Of a DNA stretch of 64,000 bases, positions 36,020-45,484 are shown piece after piece. Where the stretch lies: the NCBI RefSeq assembly GCF_002105285.1, contig NZ_MUHR01000002.1, positions 62,001 through 126,000 of the forward strand, given 5' to 3'. Source of the stretch: Planktotalea arctica (GTDB lineage: Bacteria > Pseudomonadota > Alphaproteobacteria > Rhodobacterales > Rhodobacteraceae). The translations under genes and the position numbers were made by a program. A model generated the notes under the pieces. The model was not told the origin of the DNA. It made no database searches and saw nothing but the letters and a program-made list of their open reading frames with translations. The number at the start of each line of letters is the position of its first letter. The stretch's first letter is position 1.

Positions 36020-36255
36020 TGGTAAAATAAATAGTCCAAAGAAAATTACCAGATGTAGCCGGGTTTTTTCGTAGGCGGACAAGGTGGCAAGTTTTTTAAC
36101 CATTTGTTTTTGAAGTGAAATGAAAAAGTTTTGAGCCAAGAATAGCTCAAAGATGCAATATAAATACCTCTTTTAGAAAGAGCTAAGTCAAGTTTGTCGC
36201 AGGCTGATTGGTTTGAAGTAAGTTGACGTTAGAGAGTGGTAAACTTTATGAACCA
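36020..36255. promoter_or_regulatory. Divergent GntR-TRAP promoter region with repeated TGGT/ACCA half-sites
   Basis: The 347-base AT-rich gap holds no gene. Candidate regulator sites: TGGTAA (36020-36025) and TTACCA (36046-36051), with a TGGTAA-N9-TCCA reading at 36020-36038; TGGCAAGTTTTTTAACCA at 36085-36102; and TGGTAAACTTTATGAACCA at 36237-36255, which has the same 19-base frame as the site before lldD. The sites lie where a regulator could govern both divergent units. Binding is inferred. Confidence 0.5.
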
Positions 36256-36336
36256 CATCAGGCGAAGCCTTTTGCATACATCGGTATACGCTCATTGGTC
36301 GAAACATTTCGGGCCTTAATGTTCTGTGGAGGAAAC

Positions 36337-37389
36337 ATGAAAAACACACTTACATCTCTAGCCGTTGTGGCCACCATGCTGACGGCGCCTGCGGCTTTTG
36401 CGGCAGATAAAATGTTGCTGAAGACACCAATTGCATTCTCGACGGCTCTGCCCGGTTTGGGGTCGCCCATTCCACGCGTGGCAGAGCAGCTTGACCTCAT
36501 GTCAGGCGGCACGCTTCGCATGAAGGTCTATGAACCCGGCAAGCTGGTTCCTCCATTCGAAATTCTCGATGCCGTGTCTTCGGGCAAGATCAACTCGGGC
36601 TATACGACGGCTGGTTACTGGGCGGGTAAAATCCCGGCTGCGCCGCTGTTCTCTGCCGTGCCTTTTGGTCCCGAAGCGGGCGAATATATGGCATGGCTTT
36701 ACTACGGCAACGGCATGACGCTCTATCAGGAAATGTATGATCAGGCTGGCTACAACGTGCATGTCATGCCCTGCGCCATCATCGCTCCCGAGACATCCGG
36801 CTGGTTCGCCAAAGAGATCAACACGCCCGAGGACCTCAAGGGCCTGAAGATGCGTTTCTTCGGTCTTGGCGGCAAAGTCATGCAGAAACTCGGCGTTGCG
36901 ACATCCCTGCTACCCGGCGGTGAAATCTTCCCTGCATTGGAAAAAGGCGCGATCGACGCGACTGAATTCTCCATGCCTGCGATCGACGCGCGTCTCGGCT
37001 TTCACAAGTTGGTCAAGTTCAACTATTTCCCCGGCTGGCACCAGCAGGCGACCGTATTCGAGCTGATGATCAACAAGGATGTTTGGAACGAAGCGTCCGA
37101 GCAACACAAGGCGATCATCGATAACGCGTGTAAAGCCTCCGTCACGGACAGCTACGCTGAAGGCGAAGCGATCCAGCATGCAGCCCTGATCGACAACGTT
37201 GAAAACAACGGTGTCCAGATGCGGCAGTGGTCGGACGAGATGCTCGACACATTCCGCGCGACTTGGGAAGAAGTTGCAGCAGAGGAAGCGGCTGGCGATG
37301 AGTTCTTCAACAAGGTCCTCACGGATATGAACGAATTCCGCGACGGTTACAAAATCTGGAAAGAGAATGCGTTTCTGCCGCGCAAGTAA
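36337..37389 (+). CDS. TRAP transporter substrate-binding protein (DctP, TakP/lactate-binding type)
   Basis: Periplasmic binding protein of 350 residues. The signal peptide MKNTLTSLAVVATMLTAPAAFA is cleaved before ADK. The pattern PETSGWFAKEINTPEDLKGL, then MRFFGLGGKVMQKLGV, GGEIFPALEKGAIDATEFSM and NYFPGWHQQ is that of the subgroup that binds 2-oxo or 2-hydroxy acids with a cation (TakP; the calcium-lactate protein of Thermus). GGAGG lies 5 bases before the ATG. With lldD and dld on either side, lactate or another 2-hydroxyacid is the best guess for the ligand. A hairpin separates it from the membrane gene. Confidence 0.9.
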   Translation: MKNTLTSLAVVATMLTAPAAFAADKMLLKTPIAFSTALPGLGSPIPRVAEQLDLMSGGTLRMKVYEPGKLVPPFEILDAVSSGKINSGYTTAGYWAGKIPAAPLFSAVPFGPEAGEYMAWLYYGNGMTLYQEMYDQAGYNVHVMPCAIIAPETSGWFAKEINTPEDLKGLKMRFFGLGGKVMQKLGVATSLLPGGEIFPALEKGAIDATEFSMPAIDARLGFHKLVKFNYFPGWHQQATVFELMINKDVWNEASEQHKAIIDNACKASVTDSYAEGEAIQHAALIDNVENNGVQMRQWSDEMLDTFRATWEEVAAEEAAGDEFFNKVLTDMNEFRDGYKIWKENAFLPRK

Positions 37390-37416
37390 GCGCAGCGCTC
37401 AAGCGACACCAAAGAG

Positions 37417-37440
37417 GGGCGGCATATTTCGCCGCCCTTT
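37417..37440 (+). terminator. Intercistronic hairpin after the TRAP binding-protein gene
   Basis: GGGCGGC / GCCGCCC with a 7-base loop, then TTT. It is placed as a partial terminator or mRNA end-stabiliser, which would let binding protein be made in excess over the membrane subunits, as is usual for TRAP and ABC operons. Confidence 0.6.
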
Positions 37441-37527
37441 CCCAAACCGATTTTCGCACTTTTCAAAAGCTAAATCAGGGAGAGCGGACAGCGCCATTTC
37501 GCGCGTCCGTCTGTGAGGAGACACACC

Positions 37528-39591
37528 ATGGACAGGCAAGAACAACTGGACGATCCCGTTCAGGCGTATGAGGAAATTCTGGAGCATCCGGACCGTGATA
37601 CGCAAGGTCTCGCGCTTGGTCTCGACAAGACGGTCAAGACCATCGGCCATGTGGTCATGTGGGCCAATGTCGCGCTGGTCGCTGCGATCGTCAGCCAGGT
37701 GTTGCTGCGCTATCTTTTCAATCAGAACTACCCGATGCTGGATGAAATCCAGTGGCATTTCTACGGTCTCGTGACGATGATCGGCATTTCCTACGCGCTG
37801 GTCACGGATAGCCATGTGCGGGTCGATCTGCTGCACATGCAGCTCTCGCGCCGCGCGCAGCGGGTGATCGAAGTCATTGGTATTTCAGCGCTTTTGGTGC
37901 CGTTTATTTATCTGATGATCGATCAGGGCTATGATTATTTCTACGACAGTTTCCGTGTGAACGAGCGCTCATCCAGCCCGACGGGCCTGCCGATGCGCTG
38001 GGCGTTCAAGGCGGTCATTCCGCTGAGCTTTATCTTGCTGGCCATCGCGGCCGCGGCGCGCCTGATCCATGATGTGCATGCGCTTTGGGTCAATTATGAG
38101 GAAGAGCGCGAGGGCAAAGGCATTCGCCTGATCCTTTGGGCTTTGGCCGCTTTCGTGCTGGTCACCGTCGCGCTAACCTTCGTCGTCGAAACCACCGAAG
38201 AAAAGCTGGTCATCGCGATGTTCCTGACGTTCATCGCGCTCTTGTTCACGGGCTTTCCCGTTGCATGGACGCTGGCGGGCGTGGGCGTTGCCTATTGCGG
38301 TGTCGCCTATCTTTTCGACAGCGGCGTGATGAACTGGACGGGCCTTGAGGAAACTCTGACGGGCCTTGACTATCTAACGCTCGGCGCGGTGGTGAACCGT
38401 ATTTATGCGACCATGTCCAATGCGGTTCTGGTGGCCTTGCCGATGTTCATCTTCATGGGGCTTATGCTTGACGAATCCGGTGTGGCCGAGCGGCTTATGA
38501 CCTCGATGCAGAAACTTTTCGGCACGGTGCGCGGTGGCCTTGCGATCACGGTCACGATGATCGGTATCATCCTTGCCGCCTCGACGGGTATCATCGGTGC
38601 GTCTGTTGTTCTCTTGGGCGTTCTGTCGCTTCCCTCGATGATGGAGCAGAAATACTCGCCATCCTTGGCGGCGGGCGTCGTATCGGCCTCTGGCACGCTG
38701 GGCATTCTGATCCCGCCCTCGATCATGTTGGTGATCATGGCGGATCAAATGGCTTTGTCCGTGGGGGATTTGTTCATGGCGGCGGTGTTCCCGGGGGTTA
38801 TCCTCGGCTTCCTCTACCTGACGTATATCTTCATCATTGCGCTGGTGAAACGTGATGTAGCGCCTGTGCCAGTCGGCGCGGTGCGCCCCGATTGGGCGGC
38901 TGTCAAGGATGTGGGCGTTGCGGTTCTACCGACATTGGCGCTGATCCTTGCGGTTCTCGGCTCGATTTTTGCGGGCCTCGCGACACCCACCGAAGCGTCG
39001 GGCATCGGCGCACTTGGCGCGACCTTGCTTGCGCTTGGCTATCGCAAGTTGTCGCTGCAAAAGCTGATGAACGTGTTGAAGTCGACCTTCAACACGACCG
39101 CTTATATCTTTGCGATCTTCCTTGGTGCGACGGTCTTTTCCTACGTGCTGCGTGAACTTGGCGGCGACGAGTTGATTGAACATATGATCGCCTCTACTGG
39201 CTTTGGCCCGACGGCGACGGTTCTGTTCATTCTGTTCATCGTGTTCCTCTTGGGCTTCGTGCTGGACTGGATCGAGATTTCGCTAATCGTGCTGCCGCTC
39301 ATGCGCCCTATCATCAATGGTCTTGGCCTTGATATCCCGGGCTTTGGCGCGATTGACGAGCCTGCCTTGCTTTGGTTCGTGATCCTTGTGGCGGTGACCT
39401 TGCAGACCAGTTTCCTGACACCGCCTGTGGGATTTGCGCTCTTTTATCTGAAAGGCGTTTGCCCGCCTGAGATCACGTTGATGCACATCTACAAAGGTAT
39501 TGTCCCCTTTGTTCTGTTGCAACTCACCGGATTGGCGATGGTTTTTGCATGGCCGCAATTGGCCACATGGTTGCCCTCGGTCGCCTATTAA
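37528..39591 (+). CDS. TRAP transporter fused small and large membrane subunits (DctQM)
   Basis: 687 residues joining the four-helix DctQ part (~1-190: VVMWANVALVAAIVSQVLLR, MLDEIQWHFYGLVTMIGISYA, then RWAFKAVIPLSF) to the DctM part (~215-687) with GFPVAWTLAGVG, LPMFIFMGLMLDESG, ASTGIIGASVVLLG, SGTLGILIPPSIMLVI and TSFLTPPVGFALFYLKG. It is the sodium-driven permease of the system in the inner membrane. The ATG at 37528 has GAGGAG upstream. dld follows after 26 bases, so transport and oxidation of the substrate are probably encoded on one transcript. Confidence 0.93.
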   Translation: MDRQEQLDDPVQAYEEILEHPDRDTQGLALGLDKTVKTIGHVVMWANVALVAAIVSQVLLRYLFNQNYPMLDEIQWHFYGLVTMIGISYALVTDSHVRVDLLHMQLSRRAQRVIEVIGISALLVPFIYLMIDQGYDYFYDSFRVNERSSSPTGLPMRWAFKAVIPLSFILLAIAAAARLIHDVHALWVNYEEEREGKGIRLILWALAAFVLVTVALTFVVETTEEKLVIAMFLTFIALLFTGFPVAWTLAGVGVAYCGVAYLFDSGVMNWTGLEETLTGLDYLTLGAVVNRIYATMSNAVLVALPMFIFMGLMLDESGVAERLMTSMQKLFGTVRGGLAITVTMIGIILAASTGIIGASVVLLGVLSLPSMMEQKYSPSLAAGVVSASGTLGILIPPSIMLVIMADQMALSVGDLFMAAVFPGVILGFLYLTYIFIIALVKRDVAPVPVGAVRPDWAAVKDVGVAVLPTLALILAVLGSIFAGLATPTEASGIGALGATLLALGYRKLSLQKLMNVLKSTFNTTAYIFAIFLGATVFSYVLRELGGDELIEHMIASTGFGPTATVLFILFIVFLLGFVLDWIEISLIVLPLMRPIINGLGLDIPGFGAIDEPALLWFVILVAVTLQTSFLTPPVGFALFYLKGVCPPEITLMHIYKGIVPFVLLQLTGLAMVFAWPQLATWLPSVAY

Positions 39592-39617
39592 GTAATCTGT
39601 ACAAAAGGAGTACCCCG

Positions 39618-41300
39618 ATGACCGATCAAGAGCTTCTCAAAGACCTGCGATCCATTGTCGGGGCGCGCCATCTTTTGACAGGTAGCAAAAAAACCGAGCG
39701 GTTCCGCAAGGGTTTCCGCTCGGGCGAGGGTGATGCGCTTTGTGTTGTGCAGCCCGCCACTGTTCTGGAGCAATGGAACGTGCTCAAGGCCTGTGTGAAG
39801 GCCGATAAAATCGTGATCATGCAAGCGGCGAATACAGGCCTGACAGAGGGGTCAACGCCCAATGGTAGCTACGATCGCGGTGTGGTTTTGATCAATACCC
39901 GCCGCATGGATCGCATTCATCTTATCAAGGACGGCGCGCAAGCGGTTTCGCTTCCCGGTGCGACGCTTTTTGCGCTGGAAAAGTTGCTGGCACCTTTGAA
40001 ACGCCAACCTCATTCGGTGATTGGATCGAGCTGCATAGGTGCATCGATCATCGGCGGTGTGTGCAACAATTCCGGTGGCTCGCTGATCGAGCGGGGGCCA
40101 AGCTATACGGAACTAAGCATTTTCGCGCGCATCACAGTACAGGGCGAATTGGAGCTGGTGAACCACCTTGGCGTCGATCTGGGTGGCACTCCCGAAGATA
40201 TCCTGACCCGCTTGCAAGAGGGGCGTTTCAATGATGCAGATCTGGAGCAAAGCAACAAGAAAGCGTCGGACACGGAATACGCAACCCGCGTGCGTGATGT
40301 GGAGGCGGAATCGCCTGCGCGTTTCAACGCGGACAAGCGGCGGCTTTACGAGGCGGCGGGCTGCGCTGGCAAGCTCGCGGTTTTTGCAGTGCGCCTTGAT
40401 ACCTACCCGATGAACGACGCTGAACAGGTGTTCTACATTGGCACCAATGATCCTGCCGATCTGACCGCGCTGCGCCGCCATATGTTGCCGAGCTTCAAGA
40501 GCCTGCCGGTGTCGGCAGAATATATGCAGCGCGAAGTGTTCGATATTACAGAGCGTTACGGCAAAGATACGGTCATGATGATCGACTGGCTTGGCACCGA
40601 CAAGCTGCCGACGTTCTTTGCAATCAAGGGCGCGTTTGATGCGCGGCTCAACAAGTTTTCTCTCACGCGCGGGCTTAGCGATAAGGTGATGCAGTTTATG
40701 TCGCGTATCACGCCTCGGGTGTTGCCCAAGCGGATGACGGAATACCGCGGGCGGTTCGAGCATCACTTGGTTCTCAAGATGCGCGACGGCGGTATCGACG
40801 AGGCGCGTGGTTTCCTGAGCGATTATTTTGCAGCGCGCGAGGGCAATTTCTTTGAATGCACAGCGCGCGAGGGCAAGATTGCAGGCCTGCACCGCTTTGC
40901 AGCGGCAGGGGCGGCAATCCGCTATCAGAATATCCACAGCAACGAGGTTGAGGATATTCTCGCACTCGATATCGCGCTGAAGCGCAATGAAACCGACTGG
41001 CTAGAGCAACTGCCGGAGCATATCACCGACAAGCTGGTGCATAAGCTCTACTACGGCCATTTTATGTGCCATGTGCTGCATCAGGATTACATCGTGAAAA
41101 AGGGTGTCGACCTCAAAGCGCTGAAAGCGGAAATGCTTGCGATTCTGGATCGGCGCGGCGCAGAATATCCTGCGGAGCATAATGTGGGCCATCTTTACCC
41201 GGCCAAGCCCGATCTGGTGGATTTCTATAAATCCGTCGATCCGAGCAACAGTTTCAATCCCGGTATCGGCAAGATGTCGAAACGCAAAGACTACGCGTGA
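39618..41300 (+). CDS. dld: D-lactate dehydrogenase, quinone-dependent
   Basis: FAD-dependent peripheral membrane enzyme that oxidises D-lactate to pyruvate and reduces ubiquinone. At 560 residues it matches the enterobacterial Dld type. FAD-binding region: IMQAANTGLTEGSTPNGSYD, VSLPGATLFALEK, SVIGSSCIGASIIGGVCNNS. C-terminal membrane/lactate domain: HHLVLKM, FHxCTAREGKIAGLHRFAAA in the form FECTAREGKIAGLHRFAA, and HQDYIVKKG. AAAGGAG lies 8 bases before the ATG. Together with lldD the locus can use both lactate enantiomers. Confidence 0.94.
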   Translation: MTDQELLKDLRSIVGARHLLTGSKKTERFRKGFRSGEGDALCVVQPATVLEQWNVLKACVKADKIVIMQAANTGLTEGSTPNGSYDRGVVLINTRRMDRIHLIKDGAQAVSLPGATLFALEKLLAPLKRQPHSVIGSSCIGASIIGGVCNNSGGSLIERGPSYTELSIFARITVQGELELVNHLGVDLGGTPEDILTRLQEGRFNDADLEQSNKKASDTEYATRVRDVEAESPARFNADKRRLYEAAGCAGKLAVFAVRLDTYPMNDAEQVFYIGTNDPADLTALRRHMLPSFKSLPVSAEYMQREVFDITERYGKDTVMMIDWLGTDKLPTFFAIKGAFDARLNKFSLTRGLSDKVMQFMSRITPRVLPKRMTEYRGRFEHHLVLKMRDGGIDEARGFLSDYFAAREGNFFECTAREGKIAGLHRFAAAGAAIRYQNIHSNEVEDILALDIALKRNETDWLEQLPEHITDKLVHKLYYGHFMCHVLHQDYIVKKGVDLKALKAEMLAILDRRGAEYPAEHNVGHLYPAKPDLVDFYKSVDPSNSFNPGIGKMSKRKDYA

Positions 41301-41422
41301 GCAGCATTGTTTAATATTGAACCAATCCGCTATGCAGTAAATGCATGGCGCTAGGCCCTTGCAAGGCTACCTCGGGTCAATCGAGCATGTTAGCAGGTGG
41401 GCATAAATAGAATTACGGGGTA

Positions 41423-41440
41423 TTCTCAATTTTTTGAGAA
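41423..41440. promoter_or_regulatory. Inverted repeat upstream of aceE
   Basis: TTCTCAATTTTTTGAGAA: perfect 7-bp arms around four T, about 100 bases before the aceE start in the 240-base gap after dld. It may be an operator, or a short hairpin in the leader. The rest of the gap shows no gene. Confidence 0.4.
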
Positions 41441-41540
41441 GAATGCCTCAAGTTGATACGATGTAGCGCAATCGGCCAAGTTGTAGTTTGATGTTAAACG
41501 AGTTTACCGCCGCGCTGAACGAGCAAGGGAAGAGGGACGT

Positions 41541-44198
41541 ATGACCGACCACACACAAGACATCGACCCGATTGAATCGCAAGAATGGCAGGATGCCATC
41601 TCCGATGTAATCGAACGGGACGGCGCCAATCGCGCACATTACCTGCTGGACAAGGCCGTGCAACAAGCGCGCGCCGCCGGTGCGCAACTGCCGTTTTCGG
41701 CGACGACGCCTTATCAGAATACGATCCCTGTCGATGACGAAGTTGAAATTCCCGGCGATCAGGAAATGGAATGGCGCATTCGCACCATCAACCGCTGGAA
41801 CGCCATGGCGACGGTCGTGCGCCGCAACAAAGTGTCCAGCGAATATGGCGGTCACATTGCGTCCTTCGCTTCTGCTGCGGTCATGTATGATGTTGGTCTA
41901 AATCATTTCTGGCGCTCCAAATCGGCGATCCACGGCGGTGATCTGGTGTTTTTCCAAGGCCATGTGATTCCGGGCATTTACGCGCGTTCCTTCATGGAGG
42001 GACGCCTCACCGAAGAGCAGATGGAGAACTTCCGCTCTGAAGTGAACGGTAAAGGGCTTAGTTCTTATCCGCACCCATGGTTGATGCCGGATTATTGGCA
42101 GTTCCCGACAGTTTCCATGGGCCTTGGACCGCTGATGGCGATCTACCAAGCGCGCTTCATGAAATATATGCACAATCGCGGCCATATCGACATGGGCGAT
42201 CGCAAGGTCTGGGTTTTCCTTGGCGACGGCGAAATGGACGAGCCGGAATCGCGCGGCGCGATCGATCTGGCGGCGCGTGAAGGTCTGGATAATCTGATCT
42301 TCGTGGTAAACTGCAACCTGCAGCGCCTTGACGGTCCGGTGCGTGGCAACTCCAAGATCGTGCAAGAACTCGAGGGCGGTTTTCGCGGTGCGGGTTGGAA
42401 CGTGATCAAGCTGCTTTGGGGCAAGGGCTGGGATGCTCTGCTGGAAAAAGACACAAGCGGGCGTTTGCGCCAGCTGATGGATGAGACGGTTGACGGGGAT
42501 TACCAGACCTTCAAATCCAAGGATGGCGGCTATATACGCAAGAATTTCTTTGGCAAATACCCCGAGACGGCGGCGCTTGTTGAAGATTGGACAGACGAGC
42601 AAATCTGGGCGCTGCGCCGCGGTGGCCACGAGCCTAAGAAGGTTTACACAGCCTTTAAACGCGCCACAGAGACCAAGGGTCAGCCGACGTGTCTGTTGAT
42701 CAAAACGGTCAAGGGCTACGGCATGGGCACGGCGGGCGAGGGTCAGAATACCACGCATCAGCAAAAGAAAATGGCCGAGGACCAGCTTCGCGCGTTCCGG
42801 GATCGCTTCCAGATCCCGATCAGCGATGAGGACCTGCCAAAAGCACCTTTCGTGTCGCTGAATAATCAGCAAAAAGCCTATTTGCTAGAGCGCCGCAAAG
42901 AGCTTGGTGGGGAATTTCCCAAACGTGAATGGCGCGACGCTCCCAAGCTGGAAATCCCGCCGCTAAGCAAATTCGAAGCGCAGTTGAAAAGCACGGGCGA
43001 TCGCGAAATTTCGACGACAATGGCCTTTGTGCGCATTCTGACGACGCTGCTGCGTGACAAGAACATGGGCAAGAACGTCGTGCCGATCGTGCCGGACGAG
43101 AGCCGCACATTCGGTATGGAGGGACTGTTCCGCTCGGTCGGTATCTATAATCCGATGGGACAAAACTACACGCCGGAAGACCGCGATCAGATGTCCTATT
43201 ACAAAGAATCCACCGACGGTCAGGTGCTGCAAGAAGGCATCAACGAAGCGGGTGCGATGGCGGATTGGATTGCGGCGGCAACGTCCTATTCCAACCACGG
43301 CGTGCCGATGGTGCCCTTCTTTATCTATTATTCAATGTTTGGCTTCCAACGCATCGGTGATCTGGCCTGGGCTGCAGGCGATTCCCGTGCGCGCGGCTTC
43401 ATGTTGGGTGGCACGGCGGGGCGCACCACGCTGAACGGCGAGGGTTTGCAGCACGAGGACGGGCATTCCCATATCCTTGCCAGCACGATCCCGAACTGCA
43501 TTACATATGATCCCACCTTTTCGTTCGAAGTAGCGGTTCTGGTGCATCATGGCTTGCAGCGCATGTATGTGGATCAGGAAGATGTGTATTTCTACCTGAC
43601 GCTGATGAATGAAAACTACAGCCATCCTGAAATGCCCATGGGCGCGGAAGAGGGGATCATCAAAGGTCTCTACCGCCTCAGCAAGACGGCGAAACCTGCG
43701 AAGAAGCATGTGAACCTGATGGGCTCCGGCACGATCCTCGTGCAGGCAATGGAAGCGGCGAAGATGCTGAAGGAAGATTTCGGTGTGACGTCTGATATCT
43801 GGTCTGCGACCAGCTTTAACGAGCTGGCCCGTGATGGTCAGGACGCAGTGCGCAACAACCGTTTGAACCCGCTTGCGGACGAGCAGGTGCCTTATGTGAC
43901 GCAAGTGCTCAGCGGGGCCAAAGGCCCTGTGATTGTCGCGACCGATTACATGAAGAACTACGCCGAGCAAATCCGCGCCTTTGTGCCGCAAAACCTGGTG
44001 GTTCTAGGCACGGACGGCTATGGCCGCTCGGACAGCCGTGTGAACCTGCGCCGCTTCTTCGAGGTGGACGCGAACCACATTGCAGCCGCCGCGATGGTGC
44101 AGCTTTTCAAAGAAGGCACAGTTTCAGAGAAAGACCTGAAGTCCGCGCTTTCCAAATACGACATTGACGGCGAAAAGCCGAACCCGCGTCTGGTTTGA
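41541..44198 (+). CDS. aceE: Pyruvate dehydrogenase E1 component (homodimeric type)
   Basis: Thiamine-diphosphate enzyme that decarboxylates pyruvate and passes the acetyl group to the E2 lipoyl domain. At 885 residues it is the single-chain AceE type rather than PdhA/PdhB. Visible: DQEMEWRIRTINRWNAMATV, FFQGHVIPGIYARSF, the ThDP motif FLGDGEMDEPES...NLIFVVNCNLQRLDG, and IVPDESRTFGMEGLF. GAAGAGGG precedes the ATG. aceF follows after 20 bases and lpd after that, forming one operon. Pyruvate from the two upstream lactate dehydrogenases is its substrate. Confidence 0.97.
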   Translation: MTDHTQDIDPIESQEWQDAISDVIERDGANRAHYLLDKAVQQARAAGAQLPFSATTPYQNTIPVDDEVEIPGDQEMEWRIRTINRWNAMATVVRRNKVSSEYGGHIASFASAAVMYDVGLNHFWRSKSAIHGGDLVFFQGHVIPGIYARSFMEGRLTEEQMENFRSEVNGKGLSSYPHPWLMPDYWQFPTVSMGLGPLMAIYQARFMKYMHNRGHIDMGDRKVWVFLGDGEMDEPESRGAIDLAAREGLDNLIFVVNCNLQRLDGPVRGNSKIVQELEGGFRGAGWNVIKLLWGKGWDALLEKDTSGRLRQLMDETVDGDYQTFKSKDGGYIRKNFFGKYPETAALVEDWTDEQIWALRRGGHEPKKVYTAFKRATETKGQPTCLLIKTVKGYGMGTAGEGQNTTHQQKKMAEDQLRAFRDRFQIPISDEDLPKAPFVSLNNQQKAYLLERRKELGGEFPKREWRDAPKLEIPPLSKFEAQLKSTGDREISTTMAFVRILTTLLRDKNMGKNVVPIVPDESRTFGMEGLFRSVGIYNPMGQNYTPEDRDQMSYYKESTDGQVLQEGINEAGAMADWIAAATSYSNHGVPMVPFFIYYSMFGFQRIGDLAWAAGDSRARGFMLGGTAGRTTLNGEGLQHEDGHSHILASTIPNCITYDPTFSFEVAVLVHHGLQRMYVDQEDVYFYLTLMNENYSHPEMPMGAEEGIIKGLYRLSKTAKPAKKHVNLMGSGTILVQAMEAAKMLKEDFGVTSDIWSATSFNELARDGQDAVRNNRLNPLADEQVPYVTQVLSGAKGPVIVATDYMKNYAEQIRAFVPQNLVVLGTDGYGRSDSRVNLRRFFEVDANHIAAAAMVQLFKEGTVSEKDLKSALSKYDIDGEKPNPRLV

Positions 44199-44218
44199 TA
44201 GGGTAGAGGAGACAGAAT

Positions 44219-45472
44219 ATGACAATCGAAGTAACAGTCCCCGACATCGGCGATTTCACCGATATTCCCGTCGTCACCGTTTTGGTGAGCGTGGGTGATA
44301 CAGTGGCGGTCGAAGACCCAATCGTTGAATTGGAGTCCGACAAGGCCACTATGGAAGTTCCGTCATCTGCGGCGGGTGTGGTCAAGGAAATCAAGGTTTC
44401 CGAGGGCGACAACGTCTCTAAGGGTAGCTTGATCCTGATCTTGGAGGGCGAGGGTGCAGCGATTGCACCTGCCGAGGCGGCAGCGCCAGCGGCGGCTCCT
44501 GTGGCAACCGCTCCAGTTGCAGCGCCTGCTCTTGCGGCTGCCGCGGTTACGGATGCGGGTTTTGGAAAAGCACATGCCAGCCCGTCCGTGCGTGCCTTCG
44601 CACGCAATCTGGACGTTGATCTGGCCAAGGTAAACGGCACGGGCCGCAAGGGCCGTATCCTGCGCGAGGATGTGACCAAAGCGTTCAAATCCACAGCAGC
44701 CCCTGTGGCCGCTGGCGGCGGCGCATCGGGCGCAATGGGCATCCCACCGATCCCTGTGATCGATTTCTCCAAGTTTGGTCCTGTCGAGGACGTGGAAATG
44801 CCCCGCATCAAGAAGCTGTCCGGCCCTGCGCTACACCGCTCGTGGCTTAACATTCCGCATGTTACGCATAATGATGAGGCGGACATCACGGACCTTGATA
44901 AGTACCGCAAGGAAATGGACACGATGGCCAAGGGCGAGGGCTACCGCGTGACGCTTTTGTCTTTCGTGATCAAGGCGTCGGTGTCCGCTCTGAAAGAGCA
45001 TTGGGAATTCAATTCATCCCTGCATCCTGACGGCGACAAGCTGATCAAGAAGGACTTCTACAACATCGGTTTTGCGGCGGATACGCCTGTGGGCTTGATG
45101 GTTCCCGTGATCAAGGATGCGGACAAGAAAGGTCTTGTGCAGATTTCCAAAGAGTTGATGGAGCTTTCCGCCGCCGCGCGTGAAGGCAATCTCAAGTCCA
45201 AGGACATGCAAGGCGCAACCTTTACGATTTCGTCCCTCGGCGGCATTGGCGGCACGTCCTTCACGCCTATCGTTAACGCGCCGGAGGTTGCTATCCTTGG
45301 TTTGACACGCTCCAAAATGGCACCTGTCTGGAATGGTGAGGAGTTTATCCCGCGCCTGATGCAACCTTTGTCCTTGTCCTATGATCACCGCGCGGTCGAC
45401 GGCGCTTTGGCAGCACGCTTTACCGTGACGTTGAAGAATCTGCTCGGCGATATGCGCAAGTTGATGTGGTAG
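44219..45472 (+). CDS. aceF: Dihydrolipoamide acetyltransferase (PDH E2)
   Basis: Core of the pyruvate dehydrogenase complex, 417 residues with a single lipoyl domain (~4-78; lipoyl Lys 42 in ELESDKATMEVPS), an Ala/Pro-rich linker, the peripheral-subunit-binding domain (HASPSVRAFARNLDVDLAKV, then NGTGRKGRILREDV) and the acetyltransferase domain with the catalytic LSYDHRAVDGALAARF (His-Asp pair). Gammaproteobacterial AceF usually has two or three lipoyl domains, so this is a short form. The lipoyl domain is nearly the same as the one on the following E3 gene. Confidence 0.96.
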   Translation: MTIEVTVPDIGDFTDIPVVTVLVSVGDTVAVEDPIVELESDKATMEVPSSAAGVVKEIKVSEGDNVSKGSLILILEGEGAAIAPAEAAAPAAAPVATAPVAAPALAAAAVTDAGFGKAHASPSVRAFARNLDVDLAKVNGTGRKGRILREDVTKAFKSTAAPVAAGGGASGAMGIPPIPVIDFSKFGPVEDVEMPRIKKLSGPALHRSWLNIPHVTHNDEADITDLDKYRKEMDTMAKGEGYRVTLLSFVIKASVSALKEHWEFNSSLHPDGDKLIKKDFYNIGFAADTPVGLMVPVIKDADKKGLVQISKELMELSAAAREGNLKSKDMQGATFTISSLGGIGGTSFTPIVNAPEVAILGLTRSKMAPVWNGEEFIPRLMQPLSLSYDHRAVDGALAARFTVTLKNLLGDMRKLMW

Positions 45473-45484
45473 GGGGGTAGCGAT

